Below are positions 27,494-35,094 of a stretch of 64,000 nt of DNA, piece by piece; positions within the stretch are counted from its first letter, which is position 1; each line of letters begins with the position of its first letter. The notes beneath the pieces are model-generated. The model was not told the origin of the DNA. It made no database searches and saw only the letters and a list, made by a program, of their open reading frames with translations. The DNA is from Amycolatopsis sp. 2-15 (GTDB taxonomy: Bacteria > Actinomycetota > Actinomycetes > Mycobacteriales > Pseudonocardiaceae): positions 4,040,001 through 4,104,000 of the forward strand of contig NZ_CP127294.1 of the NCBI RefSeq assembly GCF_030285625.1. Reading direction: 5' to 3'. The position numbers and the translations under genes are program-made.

Positions 27494-29553
27494 CCGGCGC
27501 ATCAAGCGAGTGCGTGGGTGGGCGTGTCTGGAGAATGCAGGGTGCGTTCCGGCGGCTGTCCAGCACCGTCGTCCTCATCGCCGGCCTCGGCCTGACGATC
27601 GTGTGCGCGAACCCGGCGGCAGCGCAGACCCCGCCGACACCGCACTCCTGCGAGCCGTATCCGATGTGCGTGACCCTGCCGCTGCCCCTGGTTCCCCCTT
27701 CGACCCCGCCACCGTCGCTGGACAAACCAGACCCCGCCACCAGCCCACCACCCTTGCCGCTGCAGGACGATCAAGGGCACCAAACGCACGCGGACGGCCT
27801 GTTCGACATCGACGACGGCTACGGCCGCGACCTCCACAACTACGACCTCTTCGCGAACACGCCGTGGCTGCTGGACGACCCCATGCCCACGATCTGGCTC
27901 TGGCTGGGCAACATGGGCTTCACCGTCGGCAAATACGCGCTCGGGTTCTCCGTCTGGTTCACCGAATGGTCGATGAGCACCAACGTCATCTCCTGGGTCA
28001 AGGCGCCGGCCGAAAGCCTCGAGCAGGTGTGGCAGACCTCGGTCATCGGCGGTCTGCACCTGCGCGAGATCGCGCTGCTCATCGCCACCTGCTACCTCGG
28101 CCTACTGTTCCTCCGCGGCCTGACCACGCGGGCGTGGCGCGAGACGATGTCGACCATCGCGATCAACGTCCTGGCCATCGCCGTCGTCACCCACCCCGTC
28201 GCATTCCTCGTCGGCGACGGCGGTGTGCTCAGCCTCAGCCGCGACTTCGGCGCCGACGTCAGCAGCGTGGTCATGGGCCAGAAACCCGGCGGCACCGGCA
28301 ATCCCGCCGCGCCGATCGGACAAGGACTGATCGACAACCTGCTCATCACCCCGTGGGAGATCCTCAACTACGGCACCCCGATCACCGGGGCGAAGGATGT
28401 CAGCGGCACCTGCCAGTACTCGGTGAAGCAGGTCCTCGACGCCGGCCCGTGGTCCACTCAGGACGACAGCACCAAAGCCCGTGAGCTCGACGGCTGTCCG
28501 GGCGACTACGGGAAGTACAACGAGGTCGCCGACGGAGACCGCGCGTTCGGAGCTTGGGGCTACGCAGTGGCCATGGTGCTGTTCGCGATCCTCACCGTCT
28601 GCCTTAACGCCATCCAGGTTCTCGCGCCCTACCTGCTTCTGTTCGAAGGCCTCTTGCTCGGCCTGGCCCTGGTGGCCGCGATCGTGCCGGCCTGGCAGCA
28701 CCAGCTCGCGTTCCGGATCAGCTCGGTCGCAGCCACCGTGGCGCGGCTGATGATGGGGATGCTGTTCGTCGCGATCATGACGGTGCTGCTGCGGTCTTTG
28801 ATGACCGCCGACCTCGGCCCGCAGCTGGTGCGGTTCGCGGTGATCGACCTCGTGGTGTTCTCCGGGTTCCTGTTCCGCAAGCGGCTGGGCACCAGCCTGC
28901 AGCGGGTGCGGTCGCAGGTGAGTGGCGGGCTGCAGCGCTTCGCCCGGCCACGCGGCGCGGCGAAGTCGCTGCCGCCGCCGATCGTTCCGCCGGGGCCGAA
29001 CCGGATCGGCCGCACCATCCAGGCGGGCGCCAGCGCGTTCACCGAGTCGCTTGCACCGGCCAAGGAGCTCAAGGACCGGCTCGTCACGGCCGGCAAGATC
29101 GGGGCACGGGCCGGCGGCAAGGTCCTCAAGTACACCGCCGGCGCCCCGGTGTCGTGGCCGGCCGCCGCCGGCCGCGCTACCACCGCCCTGACTGAGAAGA
29201 GCAAGGCCGCGAAGCTTGCACTCGGCCAGCGCGCCGCGGCCGCGAAGAACTACGGGGCCGATTACCTCGGCGCGCTCGGTACCGCCACCGGTGCGACGCC
29301 CATGTGGAAAGCCGTCACGACCGCCGCGGCCGCGCTCCAAGCACGGAAGGGCGCCGCGAAGCCGGATCTGCACCTCGCACCGCACGTCGCCGCGCGCACA
29401 CCACGACGCGCCGCGGCCCCTCCGAAGTTCACCGGCACGGACCTCGCCGCAGACGTGAAGCCCGCTTCGCCGTTGCCGCCCGGGATGCTGGCGCCGCCGG
29501 CCGCCTGGAGCAAGCGCTTGCGTGAGCGCATCACGAAGAACCGAGGAGCCTGA
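27490..29553 (+). CDS. Polytopic conjugal transfer channel protein (TcpH/VirB6-like)
   Basis: The protein has 687 residues if the GTG at 27490, overlapping the ATPase stop, is used; ATG 27535 gives a cleaner signal peptide (RRLSSTVVLIAGLGLTIV, then AAA-Q). Next come a Pro-rich outside segment, about six membrane segments (between about 140 and 470) and a long basic Ala-rich cytoplasmic tail from about 480. This is the usual architecture of TcpH/VirB6-type channel proteins. The tail has Lys/Ala-rich low complexity and could touch DNA; that is inference. Confidence 0.75.
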   Translation: MTGASSECVGGRVWRMQGAFRRLSSTVVLIAGLGLTIVCANPAAAQTPPTPHSCEPYPMCVTLPLPLVPPSTPPPSLDKPDPATSPPPLPLQDDQGHQTHADGLFDIDDGYGRDLHNYDLFANTPWLLDDPMPTIWLWLGNMGFTVGKYALGFSVWFTEWSMSTNVISWVKAPAESLEQVWQTSVIGGLHLREIALLIATCYLGLLFLRGLTTRAWRETMSTIAINVLAIAVVTHPVAFLVGDGGVLSLSRDFGADVSSVVMGQKPGGTGNPAAPIGQGLIDNLLITPWEILNYGTPITGAKDVSGTCQYSVKQVLDAGPWSTQDDSTKARELDGCPGDYGKYNEVADGDRAFGAWGYAVAMVLFAILTVCLNAIQVLAPYLLLFEGLLLGLALVAAIVPAWQHQLAFRISSVAATVARLMMGMLFVAIMTVLLRSLMTADLGPQLVRFAVIDLVVFSGFLFRKRLGTSLQRVRSQVSGGLQRFARPRGAAKSLPPPIVPPGPNRIGRTIQAGASAFTESLAPAKELKDRLVTAGKIGARAGGKVLKYTAGAPVSWPAAAGRATTALTEKSKAAKLALGQRAAAAKNYGADYLGALGTATGATPMWKAVTTAAAALQARKGAAKPDLHLAPHVAARTPRRAAAPPKFTGTDLAADVKPASPLPPGMLAPPAAWSKRLRERITKNRGA

Positions 29554-29554
29554 C

Positions 29555-29806
29555 GTGAACCCGTTGCTGCTGCTCAACCTCGCCGGCGCCATCCGCGACG
29601 ACATGCGCAAACACCCACTGCGCTGGAAACTGTTCGTCGTGGCGCCGCTGCTCGTTGTCGTGTTCGGTTGCGTGATGGTGCTCGGCGGCGCGCTGATCGT
29701 GACGCTGAGCTGGGGCTCGGGCGGAGACTCGGCGACGCCCTCGCACGTGGCCGGGATTCCCGGACTACGGGGTGATCGGCCAGTTCGGTGGAGAGACTTC
29801 CGTTGA
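29555..29806 (+). pseudogene. Conjugal cell-wall hydrolase (TcpG-like), truncated after the membrane anchor
   Basis: GTG 29555, 1 nt after the previous stop, begins MNPLLLLNLAGAIRDDMRKH, a membrane segment (about 28-52) and SATPSHVAGIP. In related ICEs this leads into a lytic transglycosylase/NlpC-P60 hydrolase of several hundred residues. Here homology ends at GIP (about 29757), and the frame continues for 15 unrelated codons. A deletion has removed all catalytic domains and joined the stub to a DNA methyltransferase gene. The wall-opening enzyme for conjugation is therefore lost. Confidence 0.75.
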
Positions 29807-30458
29807 CGATTACGCGACTAGTCTCGCGGTGGTGTTCGACGAAGTCGCGCGCGTGTTGGCTCCGCGGGGCACGGTCTGGATCAACCTCGGCGACAGCTTC
29901 GGTGGCTCCTGGGGCAACTACGTGGCAACCGGCTCCAATGCCGCGACCTCGTTAACGCGCCTCGCCCAAGGACACGGGGTACACCGGCCACCGCAGTCGA
30001 GTCACCGGCAGAAAGACCTGGTCGGCGCTCCGTGGCGGACTGTGTTCGCGATGCAGAGTCGCGGCTGGTTCCTGCGGCGCGCCGTGGTCTGGCATAAACC
30101 GAACGCCCGGCCGGAGAGCGTCAGAGACCGGTTTGCCCAGCGGTATGAGTGGGTGTTCCTGCTCGCCCGCCGCTGCGATCATTGGTCGTTCGTTCGTGAG
30201 GATCTTGCATCGGACGTCTGGCGCGTCAGCGGGGACCGCGGAAGCACAGGCCATCCCGCGGTCGGCACAGTGGAGATCGCTCGGCGTTGCATCTGCCTCA
30301 GCTGCCCGCCCGGCGGCGTGGTGCTCGATCCCTTCTCCGGGAGCGGGACGACGGGTGTGGCAGCTCTGGAGTCCGGACGCGGCTACGTGGGCATCGACGT
30401 CGATCCCCAGTGGGAACGCGTGGCGTCAGCGCGTCTCGCGAAGGCGAGACTGCGATGA
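29763..30458 (+). pseudogene. Beta-class DNA methyltransferase (N4-C/N6-A), N-terminally truncated
   Basis: The frame is recognisable from DYGVIGQFGGE at 29763 (first possible start GTG 29772). It keeps VLAPRGTVWINLGDSFGGSW, RTVFAMQSRGWFLRRAVVWHKPN, the target region, and the SAM-binding motif DPFSGSGTTGVAALESGRGYVGID. In this class the catalytic motif IV (S/DPPYW) sits directly before DYG, and it is exactly what the deletion removed. Without it no methylation is expected. The stop overlaps the start of the excisionase-like gene, so the reading frame may persist only as a leader. Confidence 0.82.
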
Positions 30459-30688
30459 CGGCCCATCGAGAACAGGCCGAGACCCTCACTCTCGCCGAGG
30501 TCGCGGCCCTGCCCGCTGTAGTGGATCTGAAGACGGCGGCGCGTGCGCTGGGGATCAAACGCACGACGGCATACATGCTGGCGCGGACGGAGTCGTTCCC
30601 GTGTCCCGTTCTGCGCGTGGGTGGGTCATACCGGATACCGACGGTTGAGATCCTCCGTGTCCTCGGTCTCGATCATCACATCGGGTGA
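30455..30688 (+). CDS. Excisionase-like helix-turn-helix protein
   Basis: The protein has 77 residues from ATG 30455, overlapping the methyltransferase stop (ATGA). It has a MerR/excisionase-type HTH: DLKTAARALGIKRTTAYMLARTESFP followed by the wing VLRVGGSYRIPTVEILRVL. Position just before the integrase gene is typical of ICE excisionases, which bend DNA and turn the integrase towards excision. It looks intact. Confidence 0.78.
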   Translation: MTAHREQAETLTLAEVAALPAVVDLKTAARALGIKRTTAYMLARTESFPCPVLRVGGSYRIPTVEILRVLGLDHHIG

Positions 30689-30786
30689 GATGTGGGTGTC
30701 TCGGGCTTCCCTTGTGCCTGGTCGCGGCGCGAGCATGCGGGTCCCCAGCGAAACCGCTGGTTCCACGAATGGAAGGAAACCCAGGC

Positions 30787-32421
30787 ATGGCCCTAGGAAG
30801 CACGTACCGGCGATGCTCGTGCCGGGATGAAGCGGGGCGGGAGCTTGGGGCAGCCTGCCCCAAGCTGAAGAACAGCCGACACGGGCAATGGGCCTTCCGG
30901 ATCGAGCTGCCTCCGGATGAGAACGGTACCCGCCGACCGCGTCGTCGCGCCGGATTCGAAAGCGCCACCAAGGCGCAGGACCAGCTGGACCAGGTTCGTG
31001 ATCTTCTGGCGATTCCTGAAGAGGACGACGATGAGACTCGCCGGAAGATCGGTGACTTGATCGCCGAGGCGATCGCGAGGAAGGCCAAGCTGCCGGATGT
31101 CGAAGAGACGAGGCGGTTGGTCAAGGTCGGTGCCGACGTCGCCGACGATCCGCTCATGGCGGAGGTTCTGGTGGCGTTCCTGGCGGCGAAGTAGACGGCC
31201 GTGAGTCTCGGCAAGTTGGCGCGGAACACCTACAGGTCCTACGAGTCGCACGACCGGCTTTACCTACGTCCGCATTTGGGCCGGATCAGGCATCGCAAAT
31301 TGCGGGTAAGGCATTTGGATTCGATGTACGAAGCGATTCTGGAGCACAACGAGCGGATCGCCGAGTTCCGGCAGAGCGGTGATCCGGCGAAGATCGCAGC
31401 GGTGAAGTGGCAGCGGCCGGTGGGGCCGACGTCGATCAACAAGATCAACGGGACGTTGAAGACGGTGCTGAGTCCCGCGGTCAAGGAAGGCCTGCTGCTG
31501 GTGAATGTGGCCAAGCTTGTCGAGCTGCCGGCGTTGGTGCGGCCGAAGCCGTTGGTGTGGACTCCCGAGCGGGTTGAGCTGTGGCGTCGCACCGGGCGGA
31601 AGCCCGGGCCGGTGATGGTGTGGACACCGGAGCAGACCGGGCGGTTCCTGGACTCCGCGATGAACCATCCGCTGTATCCCCTGTTCCACGTGATTGCGCA
31701 CGTCGGGCTTCGGCGCGGTGAGGCGTGTGGGCAGCGGCGCTCGGAGACCGACCTGGCGGCAGGCACCCTGAATGTGACGAATCAGATTGTGCAGTGGGGC
31801 TGGGAGACGGCTCAGACGAAGCCGAAGACGACGAGTTCCGAGGGCGTCGTCGCGCTGGATGCGGACTCGGTGCTGGTGCTTCGGCGGCACTTGGCGATCC
31901 AGGATGCGGACAAGGTGCGGTTGGGGAGTGACTGGCACGAGCACGACCTCACGTTCACTCGACCGGATGGCAGTCCGTTGCACCCGGCGGAGGTGACCGA
32001 GGCCTTCTACGAACTCGTCGCACGAGGCGGGCTGCCACCAATCCGCCTGCATGATCTCCGGCACGGCGCGGCGACGCTGGCCCTGGCTGCGGGCGTGGAA
32101 ATGAAGGTTGTCCAGCACATGCTTCGGCACTCGTCGATCACCGTGACCTCCGACACCTATACGAGCGTGCTGCCACAGGTGGCGTTCGCTGCGGCCGAAG
32201 CGACGGCCGCGATCATCCCTCGACAGTCGGCGCGCAGTCTCGGGCTCGCCTCGGGCTCGCAACAGGCCACAAAGGACGATGGGCAAGTGGAAGAAATGCG
32301 GCCACATAACACAAATCCCCAGGCCGGAAGTGATCCGAACCTGGGGAGTGAGGGTGCGCCATCAGGGACTCGAACCCCGAACCCGCTGGTTAAGAGCCAG
32401 CTGCTCTGCCAATTGAGCTAA
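30787..32421 (+). pseudogene. int: Tyrosine site-specific integrase of the ICE, one in-frame amber codon
   Basis: ATG 30787 follows GGAAGGAAA. The N-terminal part (to AFLAAK) and the rest (TAVSLGKLARNTYRSYESH) lie in one frame, separated by a single TAG at 31192-31194, where a Lys codon (AAG) is most likely expected. The remainder has the core-binding domain and the catalytic set: Arg in HVGLRRGEACG, HDLRHG, HSSITVTSDTY with His and Tyr. Otherwise 544 codons are open. The last codons (GTRTPNPLVKSQLLCQL) are encoded by the tRNA-Lys gene on the other strand, which marks the attachment site. A downstream start such as GTG 31201 would lack the arm-binding domain. Confidence 0.85.
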
Positions 32422-32427
32422 TGGCGC
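32355..32427 (-). tRNA. tRNA-Lys (anticodon CTT), ICE attachment site
   Basis: On the minus strand a 73-nt cloverleaf begins GCGCCAT and ends ATGGCGC-A. The D-arm is AGCTC...GAGC, the anticodon arm is GCTGG-CTCTTAA-CCAGC (CTT, reading AAG), and the T-arm has GGTTCGAGTCC. CCA is not encoded. The integrase gene runs into its 3' end and stops inside it, as in many actinobacterial integrative elements. A matching duplicate of the tRNA 3' end at the far left of the element was not found by eye. Confidence 0.93.
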
Positions 32428-32625
32428 TTGGTGTTGCTCGCCGCTTTGGTTTCCCTCGGCGACGTGGAAAAGATTAGCAGGCTGTTCAAGCCGCGTTTCA
32501 GGGGGGTCCCCATAGCTGCGCGCGGATAGTCGCCGCGGCGGCTGGAGGGCTCCTAGCTGCGCGTTCCCGCCCAGTCTGACAGATCGGGGGCTGTTGTGGG
32601 GCCCGCCGAGGTGATGAACCGGCCG

Positions 32626-32675
32626 TTGACAACTGTACGAAGTACAGGTAACTCTGGTCTCATGTACGACGTACA
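32626..32675 (+). promoter_or_regulatory. Promoter with two TGTACGNNGTACA-type operators
   Basis: TTGACA (32626-32631) and a weaker TAACTC (32649-32654) are 17 bp apart. Between them lies the palindrome CTGTACGAAGTACAG (32633-32647). A second, TGTACGACGTACA (32663-32675), overlaps the start codon at 32662. A dimeric repressor (TetR or MarR type) bound here would shut the promoter. The -10 is only about 7 nt from the ATG and there is no Shine-Dalgarno, so the mRNA is probably leaderless. No regulator gene is adjacent. Confidence 0.7.
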
Positions 32676-33903
32676 GGAGAATATCCTCGCCACCCCCCTC
32701 ACGCTGCCCAACGGCGCCGTCCTGGCCAATCGGCTTGCGAAGGCTGCGACCAGTGAGCACCTGGCCGACCGGCGCGGCGCGCCGACGCGGCAGCTCGCGG
32801 AGGCCTACCGACGGCTCGCGCACTCCGGTGCAGGGCTGCTGATCAGCGGAAACGTCATGGTCGACGGCTCGGCGCTGGAGGCTCAGCGCAACGTGGTGAT
32901 CGAAGACTTCCGCCACCTGCCCGAGCTGCGCCGCTGGGCGGCCGCGACCGTCGGCACCGACAGCAAGCTGCTCCTGCAGCTCTCGCACGCCGGCCGGCAG
33001 TCGATGCGCGGTCTCAAGCTCGCCGGGCGGCAGCAAGATGTCGTCGCGCCCTCGGCTGTGCCGTTGGGCCTGGGCAAGTGGCTCTTCCGGCAGCCGCGTG
33101 CGTTGTCCGACGTGGAAGTCGTCACGCTCGTCCAGCGCTTCGCCACCGCCGCGTACGTCGCCGCCGAAGCGGGCTTCGCGGGCGTCCAGCTCCACGCGGC
33201 CCACGGCTACCTGCTCAACCAGTTCCTGTCCCCGCTCGTCAACCGCCGTGACGACCGCTGGGGCGGTCCGCTGGAGAACCGGATGCGCTTCCTGCTGGAC
33301 GTCGTGCGCGCCATCCGCGCCGGCACGCCGCCGTCGTTCATCCTGTCGGTCAAGCTCAACTCCGCCGACTTCCAACGCGGCGGCTTCGCCCCCGAAGACG
33401 CCCTCGTGGTCGCCAAAGCTCTCGAGCTGGAAGGTGTCGACCTCCTCGAGGTCTCCGGCGGCACCTACGAAAGCATCGCCGTCGTCGACGGCACTCCCGA
33501 GCGTGCCTCAACCCGCGCCCGCGAGGCCTACTTCCTCGACTTCGCCGATCAGTTCGCCCGCGAGCTCACGATTCCCCTCATGCTCACCGGCGGCTTCCGC
33601 TCCCACGCCGCCATGGCCGAAGCCCTCACCTCCGGCTCCGTCGACCTCATCGGCCTGGCCCGCCCCATCACCCACGACCCGACCTTCCCCCACCGTCTTC
33701 TGGCTGACCCCACCGCCCGAAGCACTGCCCCCACCCCCAAAATCGGCCACAAACTCCTCGACGACCTGCTCAACTCCTCCTGGCACCAACAACAACTCTC
33801 CCGCCTGGGCCGCGACGCCTCTCCCCGCCCACGCCGCCACCCCACCACCGCCCTCCTCATCGCGGCCCTCACCATCCTCCGCGACGCCCTCCTCCACTCC
33901 TAA
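32662..33903 (+). CDS. NADH:flavin oxidoreductase, old yellow enzyme family
   Basis: The protein has 413 residues from ATG 32662. It has an FMN-binding TIM barrel: PLTLPNGAVLANRLAKAATSEHLAD at the start, LLQLSHAGRQS, then the active-site stretch FAGVQLHAAHGYLLNQFLSP and NRRDDRWGGPLENRMRFLLDVVRAIR, and a C-terminal phosphate site around LMLTGGFRS and DLIGLARP. These enzymes reduce activated C=C or nitro compounds with NAD(P)H. The single-barrel size argues against the larger 2,4-dienoyl-CoA reductase type. The twin operators suggest induction by an electrophile, which is inference. Confidence 0.9.
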   Translation: MYDVQENILATPLTLPNGAVLANRLAKAATSEHLADRRGAPTRQLAEAYRRLAHSGAGLLISGNVMVDGSALEAQRNVVIEDFRHLPELRRWAAATVGTDSKLLLQLSHAGRQSMRGLKLAGRQQDVVAPSAVPLGLGKWLFRQPRALSDVEVVTLVQRFATAAYVAAEAGFAGVQLHAAHGYLLNQFLSPLVNRRDDRWGGPLENRMRFLLDVVRAIRAGTPPSFILSVKLNSADFQRGGFAPEDALVVAKALELEGVDLLEVSGGTYESIAVVDGTPERASTRAREAYFLDFADQFARELTIPLMLTGGFRSHAAMAEALTSGSVDLIGLARPITHDPTFPHRLLADPTARSTAPTPKIGHKLLDDLLNSSWHQQQLSRLGRDASPRPRRHPTTALLIAALTILRDALLHS

Positions 33904-33965
33904 CCCTCCACAAAGGACCCCACCCGACACCAGATCGAGGCGCCACCCCACCCCACCGCTACGAG

Positions 33966-34120
33966 GCGACCACATGGGTGAGGGCCCAGGCGGCCACGCC
34001 CCTGGGCCACCACACGGGATAGGAATCCGGGCGCCTACACACCCACGGCCCCAGGGTCACCACGGGATAGGAATCCGGGCGCCCACACCCCTCGGCCCAA
34101 GGCGACCACGCGGGATGGGG
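33966..34120. repeat. Degenerate tandem repeat, about 48-nt period, four units
   Basis: CACGGGATAGGAATCCGGGCGCC occurs exactly at 34013-34035 and 34061-34083. Weaker copies begin near 33969 (CCACATGGGTGAGGGCCC) and 34106 (CCACGCGGGATGGGGGTCC). Each unit is followed by a GGCC-containing stretch. It lies between the oxidoreductase gene and tRNA-His and encodes nothing recognisable on either strand. Confidence 0.7.
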
Positions 34121-34122
34121 GT

Positions 34123-34224
34123 CCAGGGGGCTCGCCCCCTGGCGGGGGTCTGGGGGTTCGACCCCCAGGAAAAGGCGAAACCCCAGTTCGGGAAAGGTCC
34201 CGCCAGGGACCGACCGAACTGGGG
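34123..34224. terminator. Three consecutive hairpins after tRNA-His
   Basis: Hairpin 1: CCAGGGGG (34123-34130) pairs with 34135-34142. Hairpin 2: CTGGGGGT (34150-34157) pairs with 34161-34168. Hairpin 3: CCCCAGTTCGG (34181-34191) pairs with 34214-34224, with GTCCC/GGGAC inside. Hairpin 3 is 6 nt past the tRNA-His 3' end and is its likely terminator. The others may end transcription coming from the oxidoreductase side. None has a T-run, as is common in high-GC actinobacteria. Confidence 0.65.
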
Positions 34225-34230
34225 TATTGG

Positions 34231-34303
34231 GGTGAGCGACGGGTTTCGAACCCGCGACCTCCTGGACCACAACCAGGTGCTCTACCAGCTGAGCTACGCC
34301 CAC
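34231..34303 (-). tRNA. tRNA-His (anticodon GTG)
   Basis: The minus-strand cloverleaf starts GTGGGCGTAGCTC and ends CGCTCAC-C. The anticodon arm is CCTGG-TTGTGGT-CCAGG (GTG), and the T-arm has GGTTCGAAACC. It is 73 nt and CCA is not encoded. The discriminator C is the normal identity element of bacterial tRNA-His. Confidence 0.95.
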
Positions 34304-34377
34304 CATCTGCGAGGGATCGTTGCGATCACCTTGCTACGGGATATCGTAGCGTGCCCTCGCGAGGGGTTTTCACCGGG

Positions 34378-34986
34378 TCAGCTTCGGTGGCGTTCCTGCA
34401 CTTCGGCGGCCGCGGCTTTGGCTTGTTCGCTGGTCGGCCCGGGTTGGGGGACGAAGGCGACGTTGCGGTAGTAGTCGAGTTCGCCGATGGATTCCTTGAT
34501 GTCGGCGAGCGCGCGGTGGGCGAGGCCCTTCTCCGGCTTTGCGTAGTAGATCCGCGGGTACCAGCGCCGGACCAGTTCCTTGACCGACGACACGTCGACC
34601 ATGCGGTAGTGCAGGTGGCTGTCGAGGGCCGGCATGTCGCGGGAGATGAAGCCGCGGTCGGTGGCGATGGAGTTGCCCGCCAGGGGGGCCGTGCCGGGGT
34701 CGGGGACGTGCTCGCGGATGTAGTCGAGCACGCGCTGCTCGGCTTCGGCGAGCGTCACCGCGGAGGCGCGGACTTCTTCGGTGAGCCCGGACTTGGCGTG
34801 CATGTCGTGGACCACCTGCGGCATGCCGTCGAGCGTGGTGTCGTCGGTGTGGATGACGATGTCGACTCCCTCGCCGAGGACGTTGAGGTCGGCGTCGGTC
34901 ACGAGGGCGGCTATTTCGATCAACGCGTCTTTGCCGAGGTCGAGCCCCGTCATCTCGCAGTCGATCCAGACTAGGTGGTCGGTCAC
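34378..34986 (-). CDS. orn: Oligoribonuclease
   Basis: The protein has 202 residues from GTG 34984-34986. It is a DEDDh 3'-5' exonuclease: [10 protein letters not shown] (Asp, Glu), [11 protein letters not shown] (Asp), and [11 protein letters not shown] (His, Asp). It degrades the 2-5 nt RNAs and linear dinucleotides, including pGpG, left by other nucleases. This start gives [14 protein letters not shown], the usual N-terminus; upstream codons in frame are unrelated. The essential role in actinobacteria is general knowledge of the family. Confidence 0.95.
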   Translation of the reverse strand: MTDHLVWIDCEMTGLDLGKDALIEIAALVTDADLNVLGEGVDIVIHTDDTTLDGMPQVVHDMHAKSGLTEEVRASAVTLAEAEQRVLDYIREHVPDPGTAPLAGNSIATDRGFISRDMPALDSHLHYRMVDVSSVKELVRRWYPRIYYAKPEKGLAHRALADIKESIGELDYYRNVAFVPQPGPTSEQAKAAAAEVQERHRS

Positions 34987-35094
34987 CCGGACAAGCCTAA
35001 CCCGACACGGGGATGTCAGCCGGGTTACCTGCGCATTCGGCGCGTTACGCTCGGGCAGCCAGGTGAATGAGTGTGATTTCGGACTCGGAACGGG

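Noticed and set aside
32340..32421. Functional C-terminal tail of the integrase
   Set aside because: The last 20 or so codons are read from the tRNA-Lys gene and only reflect the attachment site.
33966..34120. Possible CRISPR array
   Set aside because: The repeat copies are few, imperfect beyond two units, spaced by only about 25 nt of similar sequence, and no cas genes are near.
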